Assembly (NCBI GenBank): GCA_013398175.1
Contig: VZRZ01000385.1
Span: forward strand, 1 to 64,000
DNA: 64,000 nt
Reading direction: 5' to 3'
DNA from: Climacteris rufus
Taxonomy: Eukaryota; Chordata; Aves; Passeriformes; Climacteridae
Part shown: one piece after another, positions 46,019 through 60,528 of the stretch
How positions within the stretch are numbered: the stretch's first letter is position 1
Layout: every line of letters begins with the position of its first letter
Translations under genes and position numbers: made by a program
Notes under the pieces: generated by a model
The model's database searches: none
What the model saw: only the letters and a program-made list of their open reading frames with translations
Told to the model about the DNA's origin: nothing

Positions 46019-49000
46019 ACAATGGAAAGCATGCAGTGCAGGAAACTCCCTGTTCTTCCTTCCCCTGCTCTGCTGCCTGCCCTTCCCAGCTCTGATCCCC
46101 TCCAGGTGATGCAGTGTGGGTAGCCCATGACAGGGTGCTAGAGAGGGAGATGGAATCCACCAAATACTGCCATGATTTTGAGCAGTGATGATGGGCAGTG
46201 ACTGCCTGCCTGGGCCTTTAGGGATCTACTGCTGAACAGTTTAAATCCCAAATTGCCATGTTACTTGTGGAAGGCCTCTGTTCGCAAAATAAGAAAATAA
46301 TGGAACAGTTCCTTAAACCAAACACATGAATCAGCCACCAGAAATTTAGCAATAGGAAGACCACAAGAAAAAGTGGAGGAGGTTATCAACCAAGATCTCA
46401 AGGATCTGGGCTTGATTCTTTGTTCTTCGATGGTCAGTTCTTCAGTGATTTGGGAAAGGGACAGGGAGAGAATACCAATGTGGCAAAGTTTTTCTGACTA
46501 TCACTGTATAAACTTCTGGAAGAAAGACCTAGGTCTTTAGCAGAGAAGTGGTAAGAATAATATTTGTGACAAGCCATCCTTCCAGACCTGTGAGGATGTT
46601 GACAGCTGCAGTCTTCATAGCCACTGTATCACTGTTGTGGGCAGACGGAAATAGTGTTACAGTTGGAGGGTGCTTGGTGCCTGGGATCTGGTTGGTGATG
46701 TTTTGCTTTTAATTGCCTTTAATTCTTATTTGCTGAGATTGCAAGTCTAACATATGATAATGCAAATAGTTTCTCCATGTACATTGTCTGATCCTCTCTA
46801 TGGAAAAATATGCTTTAATTAATGAGAACAGTGGAGTGAAGAAGGTAGGAAAGCCATGTGTGCCTGTGGATCACAGAGTCTAATGGCAAAGATTACCTCA
46901 CCCTTTCTACACCATTTTATCTTGTTCAGATCCTTCTATATATTTTGGGAAAGGATTGCAGGCTCTGCTGGTCCTGGGGCAGAATCGAGCTGGGGGAAAT
47001 CAATTTCATTGCTAATATTAGGGGACACTCTTCTCGGAGCAAACTGAGCAGGGTGTTTCTGGAAGAGGTTTTGTTCAGGCAGTTCTCATCCTACCTGTAT
47101 CCAAAAGTGACCCTCTCCAGCCCTGTTTCTGGGGTTGGATAACCACACTTTCCATCCCATATATGTCCCTTCTCCATCTGGAGAGGGGGCACTGGCTCAG
47201 GGTTGTCCTTTTCCAGTCTGCCTGAGAGAGAGAACTGCCAGCCTGTTTAGGGAGAGGGAACCCACCTGCTCGGTACCATGGTGCTATCAGCTTAGTGTGC
47301 CAGGGAGGAAACAGTGCTGTTCCATGGAGACTGCAGATGTGGTGACATTCTTCTGTTTCCTTCCATCTTGCCATGAGCCACAGGAATGGTCAGGCAATAG
47401 ACCGTACACTGTAGTATCACTAAAAAACTTCTAGATTTTATGGATGTGTTTTGGTAAGCATAGGTTGAAAAATTTTAAGGCATTACATTATTTATTAAAA
47501 GTGTTAGCCTTAGATAGTACACACAAACCCTCCATTTGTTCTTTATCTTCACATCTATACCTTGGCATATATAATGGAAAACAGTTTTTCAGTGGAAAGT
47601 GAAGTTAATATTTTCCAAATAGAAAGCACCTTTTATCTCAAAAGCGGCCAGATCTCCACGGCAGCTGCCTGCAAATGCCACCACTTTGGAAAGAAGGAGT
47701 GGCAGGTGAAAAGTGGGTTGGATCATCCTACACAGTGCAAGAAGCAAAATATTTTTAGTCAAAGACTGTACAGCAAAGCCCTTCTTTGTGGCAAAGAACA
47801 GCATGACATCACATCTTTCACAGTTGCATAAAGGAGTTTTACAAACAAGAAAAGAAATTCTTTCACGAGGCCCAAAAAGGGCAAATAATGTGAGTGATAT
47901 TCAATTAACCCTTTAAAAATAGAGGTTAAGATTGATAATTCAGCTGCAGTTTCAGCCAGCCATTGACAAATTCCCGTACAAGATCCTATTCAGGACAGGT
48001 TGCAGTATGCAGGTGAAAAGCCTAGGAACTTGGACAAAAAATAGATGATAAACAGCAGGAGTGCATGATCAGGGTTTTATCACTGCAGAAGTTTAGTTGC
48101 TGGATTCTCTGCGTATTATGTAATCAGGCTGCTGTTGAAAAAATTATTTAACAATCTTAAATACTCATTTGTGTTAGAATGTTAAATGAACACGACTTGT
48201 TTAAGGGAAGGAGGACAGGCAATAACTGAGCAGTCAGTGAAAACATTTATGCATTGTATAGAGGTCATTCAGGAAGGTAAATGTCTCAGCATGTAAAATA
48301 TTTTAATACTATGAAATGCATTGGCTGCATTTCCACATGGTGAGTGTTTTGTTTGGCTGTAGTTACCCCTCCCTGAACTAAATAGAAGTCCAGGAAAACC
48401 AATGGGAGTGAGTTCTTTTTAGTTGAATGTATAAGCAAAAAAGGGCAGATTTGCAGAAAAGATGTGCAAATGGAGATATCATAGAAGTAAACAAAATTTA
48501 CCATTTCTTGTAAAGTAGAACAAAAGAATAATGGATAAAATTGAAAGGTGAGACATTTTAAAGCCCGTGTAAAACAAGCAGGTCTCTAAATTTAAACTGC
48601 CCTTTGTCCATGGCGCACTCCCGTTTGTGCATGCCTGAAATAAAACTTTTTTTCCGGTTGGCATTAAATCCATCCAATGAGCCAGGCAGCACACTTGTGT
48701 AGGGAAAATTGCTGTGTAGAGGGGAAATCTTTTGTGTTGGAGCAGCTGGGAAGGCTTTCCTTAGTCAGTATCTCTGTCCTTTCTTTTTCTCAAGCTGTGG
48801 CCATGGTGGGAGGCAGGCGAGTGCCCTGGGTGGTGTGCAGGTGGGAAGGAGTATGTCAGTGCTTGTGTTCCTGTATGCCCAGGGGATTTATCAGTGCAAT
48901 TTGAACCTGACATTCCAGGGAGTGGAGATATTTTGAAGTGGATGCTTAAAGCACGGATTTATATCCTCCCTATATTTTCCATTGTCTGTTGTAATTCCCT

Positions 49001-52000
49001 GGGGCTGTTAATTATACATATAAATCAAACAAAGTCTATGTGAATGTCTAATATTTAGAGTGAAAGTCTAAGGCTTCCAGCGTCTGGGGTGAATTATTCT
49101 TTTCAGGCCTAACAAAGCTGGCAGAACTTCAGTTAAGGGAAGGGCAGAACAATGATGTGTTTCAACTGTGTTTTATGTAATTTGTGCACTTTATGAAGGG
49201 CTTGTATAATTATTTTATCCCTGAAAATATGATAGATATTTTTCTAATGGGTTTTGAATTGAATTTGCATTTGAATTGCATTATTTTCTTCAACAAATAC
49301 ATTGTTATCTCTAACTGAAATGTGGATCAAGGAATCACTTGAAACATAATACAGAAGTAGCACTGCAGACCTTAGTGGCCTGAAAAATAATTGAAGTGAA
49401 GTAAGGAATGTTAACAAGCTCAAATGTCATCATCTTCCAAAACATGACATTTAAACTGATCTACATTCCCTCTCCTCCTTTATGTGGAACACAAAACCAC
49501 ATACATTGTGGGGTAACTAAAAGAAATGTTTGCTGGAGTTGGTTAAGAAACAGTGGACATGTTATTTTTGTATTAGTTCTTGTATAGCCACGTATGAGCC
49601 TGTTTGAAAAACATGTAGTTTGTGTAGCGTAAAAATGTTGGGGGAAGGGATAATGAGTTTCTACTGAATACTAATTGCCTAGGAGTTGTTCAGGGAGACT
49701 GTATAAGAATGGAAGATTTGTTGTAAATTAGTCACTAGCTGTATTGTTCATTGCAGTGAGGTTAGACCAGAACTGTAAAGGTGCCAGCTCTACAAAATCC
49801 TGATGATTCACTGTCTAACTTGGTGACTGTGTGAAGGAGAAATTACTGTGCAGACTAAATATTATTGAAAAAAATGCTCTTCTAATGACAGTGTAATCTT
49901 TCTTCATGACACTTAAGCTTTAAACTCATTTGAGCTAGAAAGATTGGAGCGACAGATTTTAAGTGGGTTATCACTGCTTTTCCAGCTGCAACATCCCAAG
50001 GTCTGCCAAAACTGTAAATGCTGGGAGGAGGGGTATTGCTCTGCAGTGATACAGAGCCCAGCAGATTGATTAGTGCTCTTAGCTTGGTGTTAATCTTTGC
50101 CTTCTTTAGTTCCAGCATTTTGCCTGACCTTAATCTGAGATCTTCTAACCCCCACTTTTAACATGGAAACAACGTTTTGCAATAGTTTGTTTGCTTTGAA
50201 GAAATATTTTCTCATTCCTTACCCGACTCCTATTGTTTTCATTTGCATCAAAATGGAAAGGTGAGTTAATGATTCATTGGCACACAGTGACCTTTCAAAT
50301 AACTCTGGACCACGATGTAACAGCTCAGCTCGAAGCTCTCATACTTTAACCTCCTTGCTTCTGCTTTAATATTTGCAGCCTGATCTGTCTACATGCCTGG
50401 ACGCCTGAAGAGAGCAAACATTTACAGCTTCTCCCTCCCCTGTGTTTAGTGGGCAATTTGATCCTGCTTTGTCCATTCGTTTATTCCACATCACTCTTAG
50501 GCTTGACTTGCTATTGAGAACAACAAAGTGCAAGTTTGGGAGTCTGCTCTCTGTTTATTTAGAACAAAAATGGACTCAGACTCTGATTCACCTTTTAATT
50601 ACTCTTGGCCTTCCTTACCTAAAATGAGGATTCGAAGAAGGGCATCCAAACCAGGTAGAAAAAGCTATCTTCTTTTAAATGACTCTTGCTTTATAGCTCT
50701 GCCTCCTTTTCATTTTCTGCTTCTCTGCAGGTGGCTCTAAACAGCTTGTGTGAGATAGATTTTCTTTCTATTGAAAGTCCACCTTGACGTTTTTTTATGC
50801 CCTTTTAGCTAATGGACTTGGAATTTGTTAAGTAAAAAGAAAGTATTTTTTCTCCAAATTATGTACTGTTCCTTACAATTGTTTTTATTTCTTTACTCTC
50901 TTAAGGCTTTTTTTTTTTTTAATTCTTGATGTATGTGTAGCCCTCACTGAACAACTCTGACACCCTGGAGCTGTGTGGCACGGCAGTGGCTGTAAAACAC
51001 TCTGCAGTTGTTTTCATTTAGGGAGAATTCGGTCATTAAACTATACCCCAAGAGCTAACAGGATTTTTTTTTTAATTTTGTAAAAAAAAATCTTACCAGA
51101 ATGAAGAGAAAAATCTTTTGCTCTCTGCAAAATAAAACGAAAAGGTTCAGTTACTGTCTTTGCACAGTTAGATGTTATCCTTTTTTGTGGAGAACTCTTT
51201 GGGAGGTAAGGATTGTAAATGCTGTCTGTATGAGAAAGGGGTTTTTTAGGAGGCTGAAAGGCACTGACCAGTAAGTTAAGAAGAATTATGATCAGAAGAT
51301 TTAATGAGGAAAGAAAAATTTTTATTACATACAAAAGGAAAAAAATAATACAAAGAATGACAAAAAAGAAGTGATTTTTGCTTCCTTTTATAGAATTGGG
51401 ATTTTTTTGTGTGTTTCAGAAAGGCAAAAAAACCAGAGAAGTAAGATAGATCAGTGTCATTAAATTCAGTAAGCCAAGAGAATGATTTTTACACAGAACT
51501 TTGACCAAGTTTAGAGTGAAATATGTGTACAGAATGCATGTTTTAACGTGCATGGTACTTCCTCAACTTTTTACATTTTTCGAGGAGAAATCCACAATTT
51601 CTCAAGTGCATAGGAGTTTCTGCAGTGTGTATGGATGCACATGCAATTTGTAAAGATCAGATAAGTTGCAAGTTGCACAGTATGTGCTTTCTCCATCCCA
51701 AAGATGGTTTTATCTGAAAATGCTGTAGCTGTGCACCCATCCTTCATTCCCTTTTGTTTAGACAGCTTTATTTTTTTTAATACTTGACCAGTTGTAAAGC
51801 ACTGGATACAGATGTGGTGTTTTCATGTTACAGTATTGCATCCTGTTTTCCATCCCTGTTAGTAGTATACCAACACATGTGGCTTGGACACACAGCTGAC
51901 CTTTTATGTTCTTGTTGGAGCAAGAAGGTGCTTTTGGGTACATATGCATATTTCAGTGGTAAAGTTCAAGGGTTCACTTGTGCCTGGGGGATTGAAATTC

Positions 52001-54644
52001 TGCATGCCGACATGGTGGGAGAAGTGCCTCTGCAAAGGAACAGAAGGCTCATGATATAAGCTCATGATCTGTGTTTTTTTCTGGCAGTATGCAAACACGC
52101 CCAGTTGATCCTGGCATGCAGGTGTAGAGCACGTAACTCAGGGTTGCATTTTGTTCATATGGGGGTTCAGGTCTCAGTGGACAAGAGACTTGCAGTGCCT
52201 GGCAGAAAACAGCCCACTCCACAAGTCGTTAAGTCATGTACCTGTACTGGGTGCTTCAGATGATCTGGACAATGAAATTTCAACTGCCTCCCTTCCCCTC
52301 TGAAACATCAGGCTGTTGGTTTCGTGGTCTGGGGTTGCTACTCGTGAGAGGCAGGGTAGCTGTGCAGACTGTGCCACTCTTCAGAATGGAGAGTCAGGGT
52401 ATCATACACCAATTTGCACCATGTGCATCAGTGTTTTCACATTTTAAGTTCTCTGCAAGGCCCAAGGTCAGTTTTCATCCCTGCTCAGGAACATTTCAGA
52501 CTGGGTGTAGAGACCTCTTGGGGGCTTTAAAAACCTTCAGGGGTGCTGAGAATATCTGTCTCTGATGAGTCTGTCCCACTGTACTGGCAGGTGGAAGTTA
52601 TATGCTGAGTCCACTCCTGCAGATCTGTGAAACCAGATACTCCATATCATGGCAAAGTACTTTTTTTTGGTGTACTGTTCCATAAAATGAGACAACAACT
52701 GATTTCCGTTTGTATATTCATTTGTAGGTAAGGTAGGTAAGGTGCCTTCTTCAGGGAGGGAGTCAGGACAGTGAATCCCATGTTGGAAACAGGTGCTTTC
52801 TTACAGACCACATTTAGTGACCAAGATCAAAATCAGATTGACAAGTGCCTTTATTCTTAGTGGCAACGTTAGGAGCACATTTGGAACATCTTGGCATTAT
52901 TTGCTAGCTTGCGTATGCCTGATCATCCTTGTCCAGTATATAGGAAATGCAGTGCTTTGGTTTACACTCTACAGATTTAAAATAAGTGAATGTTGGTCTA
53001 CCGCAATAACCCCTCAAAGTGTGCTTCACTTTACCAAGATTCCATGCAGTGTTATTGTTGTGTACTTGCTTAATTTTGCTGTCAGGACTAGTTGCACCAT
53101 CTGAATGAAGACCTAAAACATCTCAATTAAGGGTGCAGTTCTCCCACTGAAGTTGGTTGTATGGTTCATGTCTACAGATGTGCATGTTGCTTCAGTTGAC
53201 TAGGAACATGTGGACTTCTTTCTTCAAAGTCAGGTGACCTGGATTTAGATGAGCATTTCTGCAGTCCTGCATGACCCATGCGCTTAGCTCTCTGTAATTT
53301 TCACTGACTTCCAATTACACATTGACCCCTGCTCAGATTGCTGGGGGTAAATGTGATGAGCTGTCTGGAAACTATTCATTGTATCTATCTAGAGAAGGTA
53401 ATGTGTAATTTCTTCAATGGCTCTTGGCTTGGTCATGTTGATGTATTTCATTGCTCTTTTGTTGTGTGTTCTGCTGTGAAACAATTCAAGTTTTGATTTT
53501 TGTGAAAAAACAGCATTATGTTCTTGCCGTGTTAGGTGTCTTTTCTGACACAGGTCATTCAAGGTTATACATTTTCTTACACCAACATAAAGCATGTTTT
53601 CAAGTACTGCTGTGATGATCATGTGTTTTTTTAAAGTATTTGTATAAGCTTTTGTGGCTTGTAGAATGTGCACGCTTTGCTGTATAACTCTATAATATTA
53701 CAGAAGATGTAGAGAACTGGTCCCTAGTTACTCATTGGTCAAGGTCTTCTATTTGGCCATGTTTGGAGATCATTCTTCCCAGCATTACATCTAAAGAACA
53801 CATACATCTATCTTGATTGTTTATCAGGCAGATGGCAGAGAGCCACAGGCTCTTCTAAAGGAGGTGTGTCTTGATTTTATTCTTTTTCTGTGATCACAGT
53901 GTAGAGCAGAGGGTGTTCAGCTCTGGCAGAAGGATCAGCTTATTGAATTGTGCTTGCTAGGTTATTTCAGTAGCAAAGCAAATCCTGCTCTGTTGTGTTC
54001 AGGTAATTTTTACTTTAGTAAGCACTTTGAAATCAATTTCCAATACCTTACAGAGCCAAAACTCTTGTGGGGATGCCTTCGCCAGTTTACTCTGGCAATC
54101 CTGTCTGTCGTTTCACAAACTGTGCTGAATTTTTGCATCTGCAATACAAATAACCTTTTTGGATGCCTAGAAAAGATTTTTGAGACATTTTGTTTAAAAA
54201 ATGCATTTTGTTGATATTCTGCATCTTTCAGGCAAGGGCAGTGTTGCTGTCTGTTACTACTGGTACCCAGCACAGTGAGCTGTTACCTACTGCCATGCTA
54301 ACCTGGAGGAAAAGGTCTGCTGATGGGCCCTGTAAGATCAAGATGATTTGCAGCCAACAAGGCAGGCTGGAGGCAGGTGGTGAAGCTGTAGGAATGCAGT
54401 ATGTGATATGGACGTTTGCGATGGTTTTGTCACTTTATAAACTATGCGGGGCTTTCCGGTGGAAATAAGTTACTAGCACAGTCAATGTGTAATTAATATT
54501 GCTCTCCCCTGCATTCAGCAAGGTCTTTAAAGTTCTCTTGTTACGAAGTTAGTTTGATGTAGTCATCCCTTCCCATCTGTTTGAAACTGGGGGGCACGAT
54601 GGGGCAGAGGGGGAGCAAGGAGGTACAGCGGGGTCGTACTACCA

Positions 54645-54700
54645 TTGCACTCGATCTTGAAGGTCTTTTCCAACATTCATGATTCTATGATTCTATGAAG
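54645..54700 (+). mobile_element. CR1 3' terminus
   Basis: ggtcttttccaacattcatg followed by two perfect attctatg octamers marks the CR1 end. The 5' portion (about 54585-54645) is not clearly CR1. Confidence 0.7.
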
Positions 54701-55129
54701 CCCAAAATAATTTGTTACCGTTTGCCTGTTCATTTGAAACCCCAATGAATATTTATTTAGTCTTCTCACATTTAGCAACAGACTAACTGGAGGATCTCCA
54801 GGAAAACATAGGGCATTTAACAGTGATAGTTAATAAAGATTTACAGCCTGAAAATACCACAGGTAACATACTGTGGTATAACTTGTACTCACAGCAGCTT
54901 TCTCCAGAATTTGGAGAAACAACTTAGGTTGTTACTCTTGGACAGAATTTTAAGATAATGTAAATTATGTTATTAGAAGTTGCTATATAAATCAAAATGT
55001 GAAGTAATAGGGGAATCTGTTGTTTGTGGTTTGGAATCTGTGGTCTACTAAGTGACTGTGGACACCCTCTATGACATCTCATCCTCAAAGGGAAGGGAAC
55101 ATCCCAGATGCTCATAGGTGCTTGTGGTG

Positions 55130-56040
55130 GAAATGAATGGCAAAAGTCAGAGAGTCCTCAAAAGCTTGCCAAGTTTTATTAGTAAATTACAAATATGGCA
55201 TGGAAACTGATAGAAGTTAGTTCCTGATCTTCTTCTATAAGCACACAGCAGTAGTTTTTGAGTAAAGGGGCATGTTGAAAGGGAAGAGAGAGGGAGTGAG
55301 GTCGATTAAAGAGGGGGAGAGAGAAAGAAAAGAAGAAAGGGACATCACCAGTCCTGGCTTCAGCATTGATCCAGCTAATGGGATGTCCAGAGTCCTGGGG
55401 CTCACGTACACCCCAACTTTGGGGGAGTGCTTTTTTATATGTAGTTTTTTTCACACTGTGGAGCTAGGTTTCTTCCTTTCTGTGCAAATCAGTTATCATG
55501 CACAGTCTGTTCTTCTTGACCATTCTGGAAATGTGTCAGAGGGCTTTGGGGGTATTGGGTTGTCTTGGATCTCCCCCCTACAGTCCACACCCACTTCTCT
55601 GCCTCATTCCTGCATTTGAGCTGTACCTGTACTTGTGCTTATCTGCAGGATCCAGAACAAGGACATTTTTCCCAGAAAAGTGCTTCCTATGGCCCCCTTC
55701 TCAAGCCATATCCTGTTCTTTCTCACGCTTATTACCAACAATCCTTGGCTGGCTCCACAGCAATCTGTCTATCTGTGTTTGAGACGTACACATCAGCCCC
55801 CTTATCTTTTAGGCTTCTGCATCCCCGAAGTGGGGACTACTGCTTAAGTCAAGAAGCTGTCTTCTTAGGCTCAGGTTTACACCATGATGTGGGAATCTCG
55901 AATGCCTGGCTGTTTTTCAGGTGTATGTGTTGTACCTCTGCCAGCCTAGCTCTGGAGGTGTATGCCACCCTTGTCTGTTGTAGCAGTGGGTTTATAAACA
56001 AGAGCGAGTGCATGTTGAGGAAGGCAGTAAGCATATAAAA
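55130..56040 (-). mobile_element. Possible LTR in minus orientation
   Basis: On the minus strand the block has a TATA-like catataaaaaagc (complement of 55429-55441) and, about 260 bp further, a taataaaac polyadenylation-like signal (complement of about 55170-55178), the order expected of an LTR. GA-rich sequence lies between them (plus-strand 55277-55349). The ends were not defined and no target-site duplication was found. It could also be an unrelated C/T-rich intronic block. Confidence 0.3.
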
Positions 56041-56636
56041 AGAAATTGAGAGTCTGACACTTCTTTTTTGTCTGGTTTTTGGTTTAAGACCAGCCCTTGG
56101 AAAGCTTTATTTGCCACAAGAAAGTTCTGCCAATTTTGCCAAATCACATTTCCGTATGGTTTTAGCTGCCAGATTTTGATGAGTTGGTGTAGAAAACAAT
56201 GCTTTTATACTATTTATAAACCAAGGTTTTGGGATCTTGTCAGACATAAGGAAATGGTTTGTAATTTTATCAGTTGTCAGTATAACAGTCACTAAAATCA
56301 TGTGAAAATTCTTGCAGGAGGGAGAAACAAAATAAAATGTGTAAGGATGTTTTAATGATATGAGATCTCACAAGGCCTGCCAGGACTTGAAACCAAATAT
56401 TCGTAGTGTGCCATTTCTAAATGGGAATTTCCAGCTTTTTCTAAGTATAGAACTTACTGTTCTTGGGCTTTATGAGATAGTATCTTAGAATTAAATAAAA
56501 GCTGTGGTGTGTCATTGCAGTTTTTGGCAGTGGTCTGGGACATTTTTTCCCAAGCAACACATGCCCCAGACCTTAACAACTGTTGTTTCTAATCCAGTTG
56601 TATTTCTTCATTATGAATTTTCTTGCAATCGGATGT

Positions 56637-56768
56637 CTATAAGCATGTTGGATGGGCTTAGAGCAATCTGTTCTACTAAAAGATGTCCCTGGACATGGCT
56701 GGGGGGTTGGACTAGAACTTTAAAGTTCTCCTTCAACCCAAACCATGCTATATGGCTCTGTGATCTTC
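56637..56768 (+). mobile_element. CR1 3' fragment
   Basis: aaaagatgtccctggacatg, ggggggttggactagaactt and ccttcaacccaaaccatgct follow the CR1 3' consensus, ending near tggctctgtgatct, a degraded octamer tail. It is 5'-truncated. Confidence 0.85.
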
Positions 56769-58009
56769 CAAAAGCAGTTATGTTGCTTTAGGAATATATT
56801 GTGGAGAAAGTCCTTAGTGGTATCTTTTCCTTTACACGTTTGCAGAAAATAAATTTCTGAAGCTGCCTGAAAAGGATTTTAAAAATAATATTCAATAACA
56901 GACAAACCTGTATGAAGTTTATTGAGGATTTTGATTTTAGATATTTTGCTGGGTATGATACTTTTCTCAATCACATCATTCTTACGCTAGTCTGTCTCAG
57001 TTCACTTGCAGTGGCAGTGCTTGACTTACAGCATTTTAAGGAGAAAAACATTGCAGTTGTGATTTTTTTTTTTTTTGTTTTCACACAGTCTACAACAAGA
57101 CTGGTTTCTGCTTCATCAAATTTTGCTCCTTTTACATTCAGAAGATAACCCAGCTCAAATGCTGGATTGATATGTGTTCTTCATTCTTACAAGAGAAGTG
57201 GGCCTGCAGGACAGAGGATTTCTGCTACTCAAAGCCATGAAATACACAACCCATGCAGCATTTTATAACACTTGTAATCATGAGTATGCTATTGAGAACT
57301 AATCTCTGGTTTTCTGTTAATGATTTCTGGGGAAAGCAGATCAGCTGCCTTATTCATCCCAAACATCCTGTTCAAGGATCAAATCTTGATTGATTGCTGC
57401 CATTCTGTAAAGGTGGTATTTGTGGTATTTTATTTATATCCCTTTTGCAATTTTATTGAAGTTTGGGTTTTTTTGTTTTAATAACAGTAATCTGATTTAT
57501 TAATTTAAGATTAGTATTTATGTGGCTGCCTGTAGGAAGAGTGCTTTAGGAGAATTGTTATTTGACTGCACTAGAAAAGTATTTCATTTATTTAATATAT
57601 TGGATGTTAGGTATTTCATGTATAGGCTGGAATCATATATAATTCCTCCCAGCCCATAAATCTTTTTCTGTGTTCTTCTGCAACCACAAATCTCTACAAA
57701 GTTCAAGCTTAGGTGGAAAAGAGAAGCTTTTGCTAACCATGACATAGGGCCTTTTTTTTAAAGTTCTATGCATGATTCCATGGTACCCTTTAGAGCCTCG
57801 TCAACTATAGGCTTCCTGGAATGTATAGCAAATGTTGGACAATTATGAAATGAGCAGGTTTTGGTGAGTTCACACAAATATTACTCAAATTGTAATGCTA
57901 AGATTTGGTGCTTAATATTTAACTTTGCCATTTTTATGATAGTATATGTACATGAGAAGGAAATGGTTTGAGATTTAATGGCATATTTCCCACAATTTCT
58001 TTCTTCCAG

Positions 58010-58140
58010 AGCACAGACACTCTACCCTTGATGTTCTTAGGAAATTGAAGTCTCCCCCTACTTTCTTTGCTGCAACCAGACTTTCTCCCATGCTGAGTGG
58101 AAGTGATGAAGTATATGCAAACTGCATGGTAGTAGACCAG
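58010..58140 (+). CDS. ARHGEF28: ARHGEF28 exon 9
   Basis: Joined to the phase-1 end of exon 8, this 131-bp exon reads EHRHSTLDVLRKLKSPPTFF, then AATRLSPMLSGSDEVYANC and MVVDQ. The DEVYANCMV(V/I)DQ block is a strongly conserved landmark of ARHGEF28 and fixes the gene identity. The acceptor is ttcttccag and the donor ACCAG/GTGGGC, ending in phase 0. No stops or shifts. It lies in the linker between the N-terminal domain and the zinc finger, which is beyond the window. Confidence 0.95.
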
Positions 58141-60528
58141 GTGGGCTTGTATTGGAACTTTTGGCAATTTTTTCTTCATCTTCTGTTAATTTATTGCATG
58201 ATAGTAGGATCTTCTGGATCTATCAGCAGCGGTGTGTTGTCAATTAATTACTGTAAAATAAAGCCAGTAATACCTTCTCAGTTGTATTTTGTAATCTTTT
58301 TATGAGGTTTCTTTTAACAGATTCAGTCAATTATAGGAAATATTCTCCCTAGCCTGCAGGGCAGGCAGAGCAGGTTTTACTGTCTCTTCTGTGTGTTTGT
58401 GAGCTAAACATTATGTGCTTCTTTCTAAGAAACATTTATAATGTTACTTGCTTGTGTGCACTTCAGATTTCTGAATTCTACCTACAGTCACAGTACAGAT
58501 GAGTTTGCTGTTACTGGATGATTTCAGCAGTTAATTATAAGGTCATAGTAAAGCTTATAGACTCAACAAACCCAAGATATTGCTGAAAAGGTGAAGTTGA
58601 TGTCCTGTAACAGCCATGGAACATTCTGACTTGGAGATCCTGACATTATATTCCTGTTTCTGATTTGTCACCAACGCTGGAGATGACCCAAAATGTCCGT
58701 ACCAAATTAGATTTTGCATCACTGGGTTACATCTGAAATCTTTCCTCCATGGTCACACTCAAATACCATAATTTGGGCAGGGGGACTAATCTGACTACTC
58801 ATGACGTGTATGTGATGGTTGTGTCTACTTAAACAGATGCCAGATTCTGATGGCATGTATTTTTCACTGATGCTTTAAATGATTCATTTATTTGTAACCT
58901 GCTCAGGCCTCTCCCTGGGCTGAAAGTTGGAATATAGGAATAAGAAATTGTCAGATCATAGCGTTAGAAGTCTGAGATTTTGCAAGTGTGATTTTTTTTT
59001 TTTACTTTCTTCACCCCCTGTCCCTCCCTGCTCTGTTCCCTGAAACACTTCACCCACTGCATTCATTGCAGATCCAGTTCATTGTGACAGCTGAGATGGA
59101 AGTTTAAGTCAGAGATTGAGTGTTCAAAATACATTGAAGAGATGTATATAATAAGGACCCATGAGTGAGCAGATGTCAGGGGACTATAAAGTGCAGTTTG
59201 AACCCTTGGTTTGAATGTTGAGGTTGGAAGGATGGAGTTGCAGAACTGCATCTCCATTACAGATGGAGATGTTACACAAGTGTATTGCTCTGGGGGCCTT
59301 CAGCTTGGGTTGCTAACCTTTGCTCAGTATGTGGCCACATTCTACTTTTTAAAATTGCTGATTGGGGCCAAATTTTCCCTTAAGCACCACTCAGCAGGAG
59401 CCAGAGTGGCTGCTGGAGAAGGTCCCTCTGGTGCTGCAGAGGAACGCTGCCCAGACAGGAATAATTTTTCAGGGAGGAACAGCTGCATAAGACCTGTGAA
59501 AAGCATTTTACCTTTGTACATCTCATGTGCACAGTGCAACAGAAGTATTTCCAGACTTGAATGTGCTGTATCTTTGAATGCAAATGTGGGCAGCTGTAAA
59601 AATGCCGGCAGTTCTTCCTGTCTTTTTCTGAGAGAAACATAATTAAGATGGGGATGAAAGCACATCTCAAGAGGGACTGGAGAGGAGGAAGTCAGCAATC
59701 TGAAAGACCAGAGCTTTGGGACGCTTTCAATCCTTCCTTTATTTGTGCTTTTATACAGGTGCTTTTTGGAGTTGAGTGTTTTCACCGGCAGTGTTACTTT
59801 TCGATATTACTTAGTATCTAATTGAATGACAGTAGCCTCTAGCTAAAAGACTAATAATGAACTGTATTTTAGTATCTTCTGCAGACCCAACAGGAAAATT
59901 CAAAGTATTATTTATTACCAGAGTCTGAATCCTGATCTCTGTACCTGAGAAAACAGAATTGCCAAATCAATTCCTGTCTTTGTGCAAAAGGAGAGGTGCT
60001 TCAAGGCCAGAATTCTTAATGACAAAAAATAAGAGTCCTTTCCCTTCCTGCCCTGGAGAAACTCTGTTCCAGGTCATTTATATTTATCTCTTAGGAAACT
60101 GGTGCTGAAAAATTAAAAGTGCATGATGTGTAGGCTGATTTTTCCGAATTAAATAGCACAGTATTTGAATTCTCTTTCATATGTCTCCCACACTAATGTA
60201 TTATGCATATTTTTTGCTCAACTCAAGGGTAGTTTTAAATAAAAGCTATAAATATATGTATCAGTACATTTAATAAAATGTATGAGTGAGAAATTCAGTA
60301 GAATTGGAAATACGAGTTCATTGCTGCACTAATTAGGGAAAAAAGTAATACAAAGTCTAGAATCTCTTAGCCATATAACTTTCCTTAAATTCTTGTGATG
60401 TAAAAAGTAATAGGGGAAAAACCCACAAAACATATACACATAAATAAAAAGGCAAACTATTGTGGTCCTTGTTTCCTGACAATATATCTTGTTATTGCAT
60501 CTTACCAACATTCATTTTTTACCTGCAG
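58141..60528 (+). other. ARHGEF28: ARHGEF28 intron 9
   Basis: A 2.4-kb intron from gtgggc to acctgcag. A T run at about 58992-59001 is the only low-complexity feature. No repeat family was recognised. The open frames in 59211-59785 on both strands show no homology I know. Confidence 0.75.

Larger units (their letters stand above)
38688..58009 (+). other. ARHGEF28: ARHGEF28 intron 8 (19.3 kb)
   Basis: The longest intron in the window. It contains CR1 pieces at about 40689-40745 (-), 45672-46018 (+), 54645-54700 (+) and 56637-56768 (+). It also holds a possible minus-strand LTR at about 55130-56040, TCTG/TTCTG and poly-T microsatellites (41817-41842, 42312-42363), and no second gene that I can recognise. 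Confidence 0.75.

Noticed and set aside
55565..56038. 157-codon plus-strand open frame
   Set aside because: Cys/Ser/Leu-rich composition with no domain; it lies in a possible minus-strand LTR and lacks splice or homology support.
59211..59785. Overlapping open frames of about 145 codons on both strands
   Set aside because: No recognisable homology; they sit inside intron 9 and look like chance frames.
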